From: JAFDEI01 sp964196055
GTDB taxonomy: Bacteria > Myxococcota_A > UBA9160 > SMWR01
DNA length: 56,766 nt
Direction: 5' to 3'
Assembly: GCA_964196055.1 (NCBI GenBank)
Contig: CAXMSF010000018.1
Location: forward strand, 1-56,766
The notes under the pieces are model-generated. The model worked only from the letters and a program-made list of their open reading frames with translations, had not been told where the DNA came from and did not search any database. Below, piece by piece: positions 36,400-45,431 of this stretch (within the stretch, counting starts at the first letter, position 1; each line of letters opens with the position of its first letter). Position numbers and translations under genes: made by a program.

Positions 36400-37875
36400 T
36401 CAGGAGTCGTTGAGGTCGAGTCGCTTCATCATCTTCTGGAGCGACTGACGCGGAATTCCGAGGCGTTCCGCCGCACGCGTCTTGCTGCCGGTCTCGGCGA
36501 GCGCAGACAGGATCATGTTGCGCTTCAACGCGTCCACCGCTTCCGACAGCGCGATATCGCCCGCGAACGCTTCGGGAGAGACGTTCATCGCAGGCATCGC
36601 ACCGCGGATGTGCTCTGACAACATGTCGACGCTGATCGCCGACTCGTTGCCCGCGAGAGCGACCGTCCGCTCGATCTCGTTCTCGAGCTCTCGCACGTTG
36701 CCACTCCACTCGTGGGCAACCAGACGATCGATCGCCGCGTTCGTGAATCCCTGGATCTTGCGCCCCATCTTGCCGTTCGCGATGTCGAGGAAGTGGTGCG
36801 CGAGCAGCGGGATATCGGTCTTGCGCTCGCGCAACGGCGGCAGGCCGATCTCCACCACCCGCAGTCGGTAGTAGAGATCCTCCCGGAAACGGCCCTCTTC
36901 GACGTCCTTGCGCAGGTCGCGGTTGGTCGCGGCGATCACGCGTACGTCCACGGTTCGGGTCTTGGACGAACCCAGCGGACGGATCTCGCCGTCCTGCAAC
37001 ACCCGCAGCAGGCGGACCTGCATACCGGGGTGCATCTCGGCGACTTCGTCCAGGAAGATCGTGCCGCGATCCGCCACCTCGAACAGGCCCTTTTTGTCCG
37101 CGTGTGCGCCCGTAAACGCCCCACGCATGTGACCGAACAACTCACTTTCGAGCAGCGTGTCGGGCAGGGCAGCGCAGTTTTGAGCCACGAAGCGCGCGCC
37201 CTTGCGGCGGCCGCTGTAGTGGATCGCGCGTGCGACGAGGTCTTTGCCGGTACCCGTCTCACCGACGATCAGCACCGTCGCGTCGGTTTCGGAGACCTTC
37301 TCCATCACGTCGAAGACCCGGTCCATCGCGCGGCTGGTCGCGATGATCTTGTCGAATCCGTAACGGCGTTCGACCTCGCGCCGCAGGTAGAGATTTTCGG
37401 CTCGAAGACGCTCGTTCGCGTCCGCGAGCGCGGCGGCGAGTTGCGTGTTTTCCGTCGCCAACTCGTAGGCCTCGAGCGCGCGCCGGACGTTGAGCCGCAC
37501 CTCGTCGGGCTCCCACGGCTTCGTGATGAAGCGGTAGATGCGGCCTTCGTTGATCGCGCGAGACATCGAACGGATGTCCGCGTAACCCGTGAGCAGCATT
37601 CGGATCGCTTGCGGCGAGACTTCGATGGCTTTCTCGAGAAACTCGACACCGCTCATCGAAGGCAGAACCTGATCCGAGATGATCAGCGCGATGTTCTCAC
37701 CTTCGAGGATCGCGAGTCCCGCTTCGCCGCTCTCGGCGGTGTGGACGCGGTAGTCGGATCCGAGAGTCAGCTCGAGCGACTCGAGGATCGCGGGTTCGTC
37801 GTCGACGATCAGGATGCCGTACGACCGTGCACCCGCGTCCGGACGCGCAGCCTTGATGGCACTGGCGTCGGTCAC
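36400..37875 (-). CDS. Sigma-54-dependent response regulator (HupR/HoxA-like)
   Basis: A 491-residue NtrC-class regulator. The receiver (residues about 18-135) has VDDEPA, the phospho-acceptor Asp in ISDQVLP and KPWEPDEV, a KPW variant common in HupR/HoxA-type regulators. The AAA+ domain shows GETGTGKD (Walker A), GAFTGA (sigma-54 contact) and GTIFLDEVAEM (Walker B). The C-terminus has a Fis-type helix-turn-helix (TRAAERLGIPRQSLQKMMKR). It activates sigma-54 promoters when phosphorylated. No histidine kinase is adjacent. The GTG start has no obvious ribosome site, so the N-terminus may be slightly different. Confidence 0.94.
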   Translation of the reverse strand: MTDASAIKAARPDAGARSYGILIVDDEPAILESLELTLGSDYRVHTAESGEAGLAILEGENIALIISDQVLPSMSGVEFLEKAIEVSPQAIRMLLTGYADIRSMSRAINEGRIYRFITKPWEPDEVRLNVRRALEAYELATENTQLAAALADANERLRAENLYLRREVERRYGFDKIIATSRAMDRVFDVMEKVSETDATVLIVGETGTGKDLVARAIHYSGRRKGARFVAQNCAALPDTLLESELFGHMRGAFTGAHADKKGLFEVADRGTIFLDEVAEMHPGMQVRLLRVLQDGEIRPLGSSKTRTVDVRVIAATNRDLRKDVEEGRFREDLYYRLRVVEIGLPPLRERKTDIPLLAHHFLDIANGKMGRKIQGFTNAAIDRLVAHEWSGNVRELENEIERTVALAGNESAISVDMLSEHIRGAMPAMNVSPEAFAGDIALSEAVDALKRNMILSALAETGSKTRAAERLGIPRQSLQKMMKRLDLNDS

Positions 37876-37934
37876 GAAGCGAAGTTCAAAGAGAGATCCA
37901 CACCCGGATTGTAGCGCGGGCGCTTGAAACGGTT

Positions 37935-37969
37935 GCGGGTCCGACGAAGCAGAGCTTCGCCGGACCCGC
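37935..37969 (-). terminator. Strong GC-rich hairpin after the histone-like gene
   Basis: GCGGGTCCG and CGGACCCGC pair, continue through CGAAGC/GCTTCG after one mismatch, and close on a three-base loop. It begins 15 bases beyond the stop of the H1-like gene and lies before the response regulator gene on the same strand. There is no long T-run, so it may act as an intrinsic terminator of reduced strength, an mRNA stabiliser or an attenuator. Confidence 0.55.
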
Positions 37970-37983
37970 CAATGCCGAAGCGC

Positions 37984-38373
37984 TCAGCGACGTGCGCGCT
38001 TCTTTGCCGTCGTCCGACTTGCCGTCTTCTTCCGGGCCGTTGTGCGTCCAGTCTTCTTGCTAGCCGGCTTCTTCTTTGCGGCCGGCTTGCGTCGTGCGGC
38101 TGTGCGGGCGCGCGACGTCGTCTTGCGCTTGGCCGGCTTCTTGCGCGCCGTCGACCGCTTCATCTTCACCTTGGCGACGTGACCCTTCTTGTCGATGAAG
38201 TAGAGGAAACCCTCCTCCCGGTCGATGCCGAGGCGGACGACCTTCTCGCGTCCCTTCACCACCTTGCCACCGCCACGCGCCATGCGTGCGCGACTCACAT
38301 CTCCTCGTTTGTCGAGGAAATACAACCAACCCTTTTCCCGTCGGATTCCCGTCTTTTCGACGACTGTGGCCAT
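37984..38373 (-). CDS. Histone H1-like basic nucleoid protein with duplicated N-terminal motif
   Basis: A 129-residue highly basic protein. The first half holds two copies of a ~27-residue unit: GIRREKGWLYFLDKRGDVSR at about residues 9-28 and GIDREEGFLYFIDKKGHVAK at about 40-59, each followed by a basic R/K-x-M segment. The second half is a Lys/Arg/Ala/Thr tail with TARKK-, AAKKKP- and TTAKK-type repeats, as in bacterial H1-like proteins that coat DNA. ATG 38373 has GGGAG nine bases upstream; a longer open frame to 38502 is unsupported. Composition suggests nucleoid binding; the function of the duplicated unit is not known to me. Confidence 0.8.
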   Translation of the reverse strand: MATVVEKTGIRREKGWLYFLDKRGDVSRARMARGGGKVVKGREKVVRLGIDREEGFLYFIDKKGHVAKVKMKRSTARKKPAKRKTTSRARTAARRKPAAKKKPASKKTGRTTARKKTASRTTAKKRARR

Positions 38374-38530
38374 AAAGCTTCTCCCAAATAGTACGAGTCG
38401 TTTTCCGCGCGAGGGGAGAGGAGGCGCGGATGCGGAGGCCTGTTTGGAGGAGGCTGCGCGGGGCGAGGGGTCGCCCACCGGCGGCAATGATCGGACCACC
38501 ATTTCCCGGTGTCAATGCTTAATCGGGCAT

Positions 38531-39517
38531 TTAAGTGCCGAAATTGCGAGTTTCTGGCGATTCTCCGTCGAGCAGGGCTTCCACACCGTCGAGGATTTCC
38601 ACCTCGACTCGACGATTCTCGAGGCGGTTGATCTCCTGGACGCCCGTCGGGCTCGTCACATTGACTTCGGTCAGGAAGCCTCCGATGACGTCGATTCCGA
38701 CGAAGAAGAAGCCGTCGCGACGCAGGGCAGGGCGCAGCGTGTCGATGATCCGGCGGTCGGTATCGTCGAGCTCGGCCTTGGCGGGACGCCCGCCGACGTG
38801 GAGATTTGACCTCACTTCGTGGTCCGGTGGAACCCGCAGCACGGCGCCGATCGGATCTCCGTCGAGCAACAGAATGCGTTTGTCGCCGCGCCGCACCTCC
38901 GGCAGGTAACGCTGCGCCATCACCCAGCGGGTCTCGAATCCGGTCGACTGCTCCAGGATCGAGTTCAAATTCCGGTCGTCGCGGCGCAACAGAAAGATGC
39001 CTTCGCCGCCCTTGCCGTCGAGCGGCTTCAGGATCATCTCACCGCCCAGCTTGTCCATGAAATCCAGTAGTTGCGGGATTTTTCGCGCCACCGTCGTCTC
39101 GGCCATCAGCTCCTGGAAGTGCAGCGTGTAGAGCTTTTCGTTGGCAGCCAGGACGGACTGCGGCCGATTCAGCACGCGACAGCGACGGCAGAGTGCGAGG
39201 ATCTGGGTGGCGGTGATGTAGTCCGAATCGACCGGTGGATCCTTGCGCTGGAAGATCACGTCGAATTCGTCGTCGAGCGCAACGAAACGGGCGGGCCCGG
39301 TCTCCGCATGCGCGCCTTGCTCGCGTTGCAGTGTCACTGGAAATACGCTGGCAACCGCGCGACCGGCCTCGACCCCGAGGTCCGCAGGGTCGATGAAGAA
39401 GACCCGGTGGCCGCGCTGTTGGGCCTCGAGCATCAGCACGAAGGTGGTGTCCGCTTCGATATCGATCGATTCGAGCGGGTCCATCACGAAGCCCATTGAT
39501 CGTAGGTACTGCGTCAT
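38531..39517 (-). CDS. gshB: Glutathione synthase
   Basis: A 328-residue ATP-grasp ligase that joins glycine to gamma-glutamylcysteine. GFVMDPLESIDIEADTTF, FQRKDPPVDSDYITATQIL, NRPQSVLAANEKLYTLHF, MILKPLDGKGGEGIF and FVGIDVIGGFLTEVNVTSPT align throughout with E. coli GshB, including ATP- and Mg-binding residues. ATG 39517 has GGAG upstream. It supports a glutathione-based thiol economy, consistent with the GST-like gene at 14 kb; gshA is not in the window. Confidence 0.96.
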   Translation of the reverse strand: MTQYLRSMGFVMDPLESIDIEADTTFVLMLEAQQRGHRVFFIDPADLGVEAGRAVASVFPVTLQREQGAHAETGPARFVALDDEFDVIFQRKDPPVDSDYITATQILALCRRCRVLNRPQSVLAANEKLYTLHFQELMAETTVARKIPQLLDFMDKLGGEMILKPLDGKGGEGIFLLRRDDRNLNSILEQSTGFETRWVMAQRYLPEVRRGDKRILLLDGDPIGAVLRVPPDHEVRSNLHVGGRPAKAELDDTDRRIIDTLRPALRRDGFFFVGIDVIGGFLTEVNVTSPTGVQEINRLENRRVEVEILDGVEALLDGESPETRNFGT

Positions 39518-39597
39518 CAAGAATTCTCCATGCCGAGCCGAAGCGGTAGCGCAATGAGGTCCGACTCGGCTAGGGTCGGGTAACCTCCGGAGTCTGA

Positions 39598-42153
39598 ATG
39601 ACTTTTTTCAGATCGAGAGGGTTCAGGATCCTGCTCGCGGCCGCCTTCCTGAGCGCCGTGGTGGGCCTCGCCGGAGCCTTCCTCTTCTACCGCTCGCTGG
39701 TCGCGGACCTGCCCGACTTGCGGGACGTGCGGGATTACGCGCCCGCGCTCACGAGTCGGGTGTTCGACCGCGACGGGCGACCGATCGGCGAGTACTACGT
39801 CGAGCGACGCACCTTGGTCCCAATGGAGGAGATCCCGGACCACGTCGTTCAGGCCTTCATCGCGAGCGAAGACAGCGCCTTCTTCGAGCACGCGGGGATC
39901 GACTACGTCTCGATCCTGCGCGCGGCCTGGGTCAACCTGGCCGCAGGCGGCGAAACACGCCAGGGCGCGAGCACGATCACCCAGCAGATGGTGAAGGGTC
40001 TGCTGCTGACCCCGGAGCGGACCTACAAGCGGAAGATCCGCGAGATGATCCTCGCACGGCGGATCGAACAGACCTTTTCCAAACAAGAAATCCTCTACCT
40101 CTACCTGAACCAGATCTACTTCGGCCACGGCGCCTATGGGGTTGGCGAAGCCGCGCGGACCTACTTCGACAAGACCGTCGGCGAACTCGATGTCTCCGAG
40201 GCCGCGTTGTTGGCCGGGCTCCCGAAGGCTCCGTCCCGTTACTCACCGATGACGCACCCCGAGGCCGCCGAGACGCGGCGTCAGTACGTACTCGAGCGCA
40301 TGTTGGCCGACGACATGATCGATCGGGCCAGTTACGACGCCGCAGCCGAGACGCCGCCGATCCTCAGCGAGTCGCGTGATTTCGCCGACGCGGGCGCAGC
40401 GGGCTACTTCACCGAAGAGGTTCGGCGCGCGTTGTACGAAGAGTTCGGCAGCGACCTCGTGCTGCGGGGCGGCCTCACGATCGAGACCACCCTCGACCTC
40501 GAACTCCAGGAGGCCGCCGTCGCCTCGATACGGAAGGGCATCCTCGCGCTCGATCGCCGCCAGGGCTATCGCGGCCCGTTGCGCCGAGTGGACCCAGCGA
40601 AGGTCGAGGCCGAAGCCGCACGACTGGCCGAGACGAACGGGCTCGACGCGCAGACCGAAGACTCGATCGGCGAGGGAACGCTCGCTCCCGACTCCATCCA
40701 GGATGAGCCGCTCGCCCCCGACACCCTCTACGAAGGCGTCGTTACGAGCGTTACACCGAGCAGCAAGAGCGCGCGCGTGAAATTCGCTCCCGACGTCGAA
40801 GCGGAGGTAAGACTCTCGGACGCGAGCTGGGCCCGTGAGCCCGATCTCAAATCCAGCCCACGCCGCGTGCGCGCGATCGAGAAGATCTTCGCGGTGGGAG
40901 ACGTCGCGAAATTCGAGCGGCATCGGCCAAAGGAAGACGAAGCGCCCGCAGAGCCCGGCGACCCGCTGCGCGTAGACCTCTTCCAGGCGCCCGTCGCACA
41001 GAGCGCGTTGCTCTCGATCGAAACCGCGAGCGATGAAGTCCTCGCGATGGTGGGAGGCTACGACTTCGCCGAGAGCGAATTCAACCGCGTCACGCAGGCG
41101 CGCCGCCAGCCGGGATCGGCCTTCAAGCCCCTAATCTACTCGGCGGCGTTGATGAACGGCTACACGCCCGCATCGATCCTGTACGACCGGCCGGTGGTCT
41201 ACGTCGACGAGGAATCCGGCTTCATCTGGCGTCCGAAGAACTACAAGGGGAAGTTCCTCGGCCCGATCACGATGCGTTCCGCGCTCGCGCGGTCGGTCAA
41301 CAACGCGACCGTGCACTTGTTCCGCGATGTCGGCGTCGACGTCGTGATCGACTACGTGCGGATGCTCGGCATCGAATCGCCGCTCAACCGCGACCTGTCG
41401 CTCGCGCTCGGCACGAGCCCCTTGTCGCTCTTCGAACTCACGCGCGCGTACGCGGTGTACGCGAACGGCGGCCGGCGCAGTGCGCCGATCTTCATCCGCA
41501 AGGTGACGGATCGACACGGAGAAGTGTTGCTCGAAGGCTTGCCGCTCGGCGGCATGGTTCCCCCCACGCCCGACGCACCGGAAGATCCCGAGCTCGACGT
41601 ACCGATCAACGTCGCAGCAGGCTTGGACGCCGATGCGCCCGTCGACGCGATGACCGACGACCCCGACCGACTGATCTCCCCCGAACTCGCCTACCTGTCG
41701 ACTTCGCTGTTGCGCGCGGTCGTCGAAGACCTGCATGGCACCGGGCGCACGCTCCGCGTGCTCAACCGCCCGCTCGCAGGCAAGACCGGGACCACCAACG
41801 AACAGGCCGACGCCTGGTTCGTGGGTTACTCACCCGACATCACCACCGGTGTCTGGGTCGGCCACGACGAAACCAACCTGCTCGGCTACAAGGAAACCGG
41901 CGGACGCGCAGCCGCGCCGATCTGGATCGACTACATGCGCGAGGCGCTGAAGGACCGCCGCATCCGCGACTTCGACGTCCCCGACCCGATCGTATTCGCG
42001 CGCATCGACCGCAAGACGGGCCTGCTCGCGAGCCCCGACAGCCGCGGCGTCGTCTTCGAAGCCTTCCTGCCCGGCACCGCCCCGACCAAGAGCGCGGAAG
42101 TCGAGCGCGTCAACCAGGAAGGACGGCGGGCGCTACGCATGGACGACTTCTGA
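39598..42153 (+). CDS. Class A penicillin-binding protein (PBP1A type)
   Basis: An 851-residue bifunctional peptidoglycan synthase with one N-terminal transmembrane helix. The GT51 transglycosylase has catalytic Glu91 in SEDSAFFEHAGID, GASTITQQMVKGLLL and KQEILYLYLNQIYFGHGAYG. An OB-like insert (about residues 330-470) precedes the transpeptidase. The transpeptidase has the active-site Ser507-x-x-Lys510 (PGSAFK), Ser566-Val-Asn568 and Lys729-Thr-Gly731. It polymerises and cross-links glycan strands in the periplasm. It stands alone, divergent from gshB. Confidence 0.95.
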   Translation: MTFFRSRGFRILLAAAFLSAVVGLAGAFLFYRSLVADLPDLRDVRDYAPALTSRVFDRDGRPIGEYYVERRTLVPMEEIPDHVVQAFIASEDSAFFEHAGIDYVSILRAAWVNLAAGGETRQGASTITQQMVKGLLLTPERTYKRKIREMILARRIEQTFSKQEILYLYLNQIYFGHGAYGVGEAARTYFDKTVGELDVSEAALLAGLPKAPSRYSPMTHPEAAETRRQYVLERMLADDMIDRASYDAAAETPPILSESRDFADAGAAGYFTEEVRRALYEEFGSDLVLRGGLTIETTLDLELQEAAVASIRKGILALDRRQGYRGPLRRVDPAKVEAEAARLAETNGLDAQTEDSIGEGTLAPDSIQDEPLAPDTLYEGVVTSVTPSSKSARVKFAPDVEAEVRLSDASWAREPDLKSSPRRVRAIEKIFAVGDVAKFERHRPKEDEAPAEPGDPLRVDLFQAPVAQSALLSIETASDEVLAMVGGYDFAESEFNRVTQARRQPGSAFKPLIYSAALMNGYTPASILYDRPVVYVDEESGFIWRPKNYKGKFLGPITMRSALARSVNNATVHLFRDVGVDVVIDYVRMLGIESPLNRDLSLALGTSPLSLFELTRAYAVYANGGRRSAPIFIRKVTDRHGEVLLEGLPLGGMVPPTPDAPEDPELDVPINVAAGLDADAPVDAMTDDPDRLISPELAYLSTSLLRAVVEDLHGTGRTLRVLNRPLAGKTGTTNEQADAWFVGYSPDITTGVWVGHDETNLLGYKETGGRAAAPIWIDYMREALKDRRIRDFDVPDPIVFARIDRKTGLLASPDSRGVVFEAFLPGTAPTKSAEVERVNQEGRRALRMDDF

Positions 42154-42264
42154 ACGTTTCGTTCCAGGCGTGGGTCGCTTGAACACGCGCGAGTAGTGGG
42201 GGTGCTGCTGGTCGCGGCCACTGAGTAGGGGGCGTGGAGGATTCAAAGTGCGGCCGCGGATTCC

Positions 42265-42957
42265 CTAGGACCCGAAGCGCGCGAAGCACTTCGCCGCGCG
42301 CCGCCCCACCTCCGCCAGCCCCACCGCAAAGAAATGATCCGCGTCATCGATCACGTCGATGCTCGCACGCGGCAGTTCGGCCGCGATGCGTTCGAGCTCG
42401 GCCGCGGGCGCGATCGCGTCGCGGTCGCCGGCCAGCAAGGTGACGCGACCCGGAAATTCGCTCAGCAGATCGACGTCCAACATCGCTGCGGGCGGCGCGA
42501 CGAGCAGTAACGCGCGCACGCGCGGCTCCGACACCGCGCTCCGCACCGCCGCGAGGGCGCCGAAGGAATAACCCGCAGCCACCATCACGCCCGAAACGGT
42601 TTCGCCCAGGTGCGTCAGCGCGGCGCGGTAGTCCGCGTCCGCGTCCGCGAACTCCGAACTCGCCATACCTCCGCTTCCCCCGACTCCCCGCCAGTTGAAT
42701 CGCAGCGAGGCCAGCCCCGTTGCGCGAGCCGCGTAGGCGATTTCGTGCACGACGGGAGAATCCATGCTGCCCCCGTAGGCGGGATGCGGCGCCGCCACCA
42801 CGGCCCCGACCGCGTCATCGCCCTCGCCGGAGATCAAAACCCCCTCGAGCACCCGCTCCTCGCCCTCGACCGGAATCACTACGCTGCGTTCTTCGCGCTT
42901 GTGGATGGCTCGACCTCCCGGGCAACGGCCCTGTACGGCGGCTAATCTCGGCCGCAT
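42265..42957 (-). CDS. Alpha/beta hydrolase
   Basis: A 230-residue cytoplasmic hydrolase of the dienelactone-hydrolase-like / KANL3-like type. APHPAYGGSMDSPVV is the oxyanion-loop region, RFNWRGVGGSGG follows, GYSFGALAA is the nucleophile elbow, GDRDAIAP carries the acid, and DADHFFAVG the His. ATG 42957 is uncertain; the first ~30 residues have no family match, so a later start near the VVIPVEG strand is possible. It is divergent from the Nudix gene. The substrate is unknown. Confidence 0.85.
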   Translation of the reverse strand: MRPRLAAVQGRCPGGRAIHKREERSVVIPVEGEERVLEGVLISGEGDDAVGAVVAAPHPAYGGSMDSPVVHEIAYAARATGLASLRFNWRGVGGSGGMASSEFADADADYRAALTHLGETVSGVMVAAGYSFGALAAVRSAVSEPRVRALLLVAPPAAMLDVDLLSEFPGRVTLLAGDRDAIAPAAELERIAAELPRASIDVIDDADHFFAVGLAEVGRRAAKCFARFGS

Positions 42958-43020
42958 GACGCATTCACGCAAGCAAGACTGTTCCTACAGGCGAAACCGC
43001 AGACAGAACCAGGTCGGACG

Positions 43021-43548
43021 ATGAGCGGCGACCACGACGACGATCTCCAACGCGGCTGGCCCGTGAACGTTTCGAGCGAGCGCGTCGAGCTGCCGAACGG
43101 CAAGACGCTGTTGCTCGACGTGGTGCGCCACCCGGGCGCATCCGCCGTCGTGCCCTTCATCTCCGACGACGAGGTGCTGCTGATCCGCCAGTTCCGCCAC
43201 GCCTGCGGCGGCACCATCTTCGAGGTGCCGGCCGGCAAGATCGACCCGGGCGAGACCCCGGAAGTCTGCGCGGTGCGGGAACTCGAGGAAGAGGCCGGGC
43301 AGCGCGCGGGCCGACTCGAGGCACTCGGCCCGATCTGGACCTCACCGGGTTTCACCGACGAGCGGATCTGGCTCTTCGCGGGCCACGAGCTCGAAGCCGT
43401 CGAGCATCGGCGCGAAGACGATGAGGTCATCGAGCTCGTCCCGATGCGGCTCCACGACGCGATCGAAATGGTCTGGAGCGGTGCCATTCACGATGCCAAG
43501 AGCGCGCTCGCGCTGCTGCAGGCCGCCCATCAGCTGGGCCGCCTCTGA
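43021..43548 (+). CDS. Nudix hydrolase, ADP-ribose pyrophosphatase-like
   Basis: A 175-residue protein with the Nudix box GKIDPGETPEVCAVRELEEE followed by AG (pattern GX5EX7REUXEEXGU). The N-terminal LLIRQFRHACGGTIFEVPAG is typical of the ADP-ribose pyrophosphatase subgroup, which hydrolyses ADP-ribose to AMP and ribose-5-phosphate. It is the first of two genes; the luciferase-like monooxygenase starts 26 bases after its stop. A sirtuin, which produces O-acetyl-ADP-ribose, lies 2 kb downstream. Confidence 0.92.
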   Translation: MSGDHDDDLQRGWPVNVSSERVELPNGKTLLLDVVRHPGASAVVPFISDDEVLLIRQFRHACGGTIFEVPAGKIDPGETPEVCAVRELEEEAGQRAGRLEALGPIWTSPGFTDERIWLFAGHELEAVEHRREDDEVIELVPMRLHDAIEMVWSGAIHDAKSALALLQAAHQLGRL

Positions 43549-43573
43549 TGGGCGCGGGCCTCGGCCGGTTCCG

Positions 43574-44521
43574 ATGAAGCTCGGCGTCGCATTCGCCTGG
43601 CACACGCATCCGTGGCAGGAACTGCTCGCGCTCGTGCAGCGAGCCGAAGAACTCGGCTTCGCGGCGGCCTTCGTCGACGGCGACGTCTCGATGCTCGCCT
43701 CGACGAGCGAACGCGACGTGCTGCACGGCTGGACCGTCGCAATGGCACTGCTCGCCCGCACCGAGCGGATTCAGATCGGCTCGATTCGCCTGGTCCACCA
43801 CTGGAATGCCGCACAGCTCGCACAGGCCGTCGCGACCGCGGAGCTCCTGACCCCCGGCCGTCTGCGCTGTGTGATCGCGGCCGGTGACCGGCCCAACGAT
43901 GCGAACTTCGGCCTTCCAAATCTGCCCATCGGCGAGCGAATCCGCCTGCTCGACGAGACCCTCGAGGCCGTGCAGTGCCTCTGGAGCGGCGAGAGTGTGA
44001 CGCGGTCGGGTCGCTACGTGCAGCTCGAGCGCGCTCGCGTGCGCCCGATCCCACCCGGCGGTGCGATTCCGATCGCAATTGCGGCCCGCAGGCCGCGGAT
44101 GTTGCAGCGCGTCGCCCGCTACGCACAGATCTGGGAGGTCAATCTACCCCCGATCGCAGCCCGCGTGTCGGCGGCCGCTGCGACACTCGCCGAGGCCTGC
44201 CGCGAGCGGGGGCGCGACCCCGACGAGATCCGGCGCTCGCTGTGGATCTTCACGCGCCTCGATCCGGCCGGCGATGTCTCGGCCGCCCTGCCTGAATTCC
44301 GGCGACTGAACCCCTGGTTCGACGAATTTCCGGATGACGAGGTCAGCGCCGGCCTGGTCGTCGGCAGCCCGGCCGATTGCCGTCGGCGCCTCTCCGAGCT
44401 CGCCACCGAGCTGTCGCTCGAACTTCCGGTCGTCGATCTCTCCGGCCTCGACGCGGCGCGCGCACGGCACCTCATGGAAGCCGTCGCCCCCTCGAATTCT
44501 GACGTTGACGCGCACACTTAG
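43574..44521 (+). CDS. Luciferase-like monooxygenase family oxidoreductase
   Basis: A 315-residue TIM-barrel flavoenzyme. LVQRAEELGFAAAFVDGD, RIQIGSIRLVHHWNAAQLAQ, LTPGRLRCVIAAGDRPNDAN and ERIRLLDETLEAVQCLWSGE are conserved LLM-class segments binding reduced FMN or F420. ATG 43574 begins the barrel; upstream open frame overlaps the Nudix gene. The substrate and the cofactor (FMN or F420) are not decided by the sequence. It probably shares a transcript with the Nudix gene. Confidence 0.88.
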   Translation: MKLGVAFAWHTHPWQELLALVQRAEELGFAAAFVDGDVSMLASTSERDVLHGWTVAMALLARTERIQIGSIRLVHHWNAAQLAQAVATAELLTPGRLRCVIAAGDRPNDANFGLPNLPIGERIRLLDETLEAVQCLWSGESVTRSGRYVQLERARVRPIPPGGAIPIAIAARRPRMLQRVARYAQIWEVNLPPIAARVSAAAATLAEACRERGRDPDEIRRSLWIFTRLDPAGDVSAALPEFRRLNPWFDEFPDDEVSAGLVVGSPADCRRRLSELATELSLELPVVDLSGLDAARARHLMEAVAPSNSDVDAHT

Positions 44522-44662
44522 ACTGCTTACGCTGTCCAAGCTCCGTGGGATCTCGCGCCCGTCCCGCCGGCCTTTGGGAAGCAAGCGACAACGCAGAAAG
44601 CTCCGGACCATCACCGTGGCGTCCGGCAACTTCGGCGCGGTCGCTGCCGCCACAAAGGAGAG

Positions 44663-45427
44663 GTGTACGTGCACGGACGTGGATACCAGACATCGAGCTT
44701 CGGCCCAGCGCTGACGCCGCCGATCGTGCAGTACCTGATGATCGCCAACCTGGTGGTCTTCGCGCTCCAGATCGCGGTTCCACAGATTTCCGAATTCGGT
44801 CCGGTTCGTCCTTACTACATGTGGCAGGCCGGGCACCTCTGGGAGCCGTTCAGCTACATGTGGCTGCACGCGGGCCTGGGCCACCTCGCGATGAACATGT
44901 TCGCGTTGTGGATGTTCGGTTCACCGCTCGCGTTGGCCTGGGGCCCGCGGAAATTTCTGAACTTCTATCTGTTCTGCGGAATCGGTGCGGGCTTCGTGAT
45001 CGCGAGCTGGCCGTATCTGATCATGAACCTGAGCCCCCAGGCACTGCTGATCCCCACGGTGGGGGCTTCGGGCGCAATCTACGGCGTGCTGCTCGCCTAC
45101 TCCCTCACCTGGCCCGACCGCGTGATCGCGCTGATCTTCCCGCCCATCACCTTTCGCGCCATCTGGCTGATCCCCGGCCTCTTCGTCATGACGCTGATGT
45201 TCGGCGGCGGCGGCATCAGCCACATCGGCCACCTCGGCGGCGTGTTGATGGGCTGGATCTACCTTCGGCGCAAGGGACATTCGGGCGCGCAGGCGTTGTC
45301 GCTCGGCCATCTGAAGTACCGCTGGAAACGCTACCGCATGCGGCAGAAGCTACGAGCCGTTCATTACGAGGAGCACGAAGCGCGTCGCCGCCGCGGCGGT
45401 GGCGACGACGACGACAGAGTGCACTGA
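44663..45427 (+). CDS. Rhomboid-family intramembrane serine protease
   Basis: A 254-residue protein with about six membrane segments. HAGLGHLAMNMFALWMFG is the conserved HxxxN-containing helix, PTVGASGAIYGVLLAY carries the catalytic Ser, and ISHIGHLGGVLMGWIYLRR the catalytic His. A ~60-residue basic, Arg/Gly/Asp-rich C-terminal cytoplasmic tail follows. The start is GTG with AAAGGAG directly upstream. Rhomboids cut transmembrane substrates. The stop is four bases before the sirtuin start. Confidence 0.94.
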   Translation: MYVHGRGYQTSSFGPALTPPIVQYLMIANLVVFALQIAVPQISEFGPVRPYYMWQAGHLWEPFSYMWLHAGLGHLAMNMFALWMFGSPLALAWGPRKFLNFYLFCGIGAGFVIASWPYLIMNLSPQALLIPTVGASGAIYGVLLAYSLTWPDRVIALIFPPITFRAIWLIPGLFVMTLMFGGGGISHIGHLGGVLMGWIYLRRKGHSGAQALSLGHLKYRWKRYRMRQKLRAVHYEEHEARRRRGGGDDDDRVH

Positions 45428-45431
45428 TGCC

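Noticed and set aside
36712..37914. A 400-residue plus-strand open frame over the sigma-54 regulator
   Set aside because: The minus-strand gene has every NtrC-class motif; the opposite frame has none and is a composition artefact.
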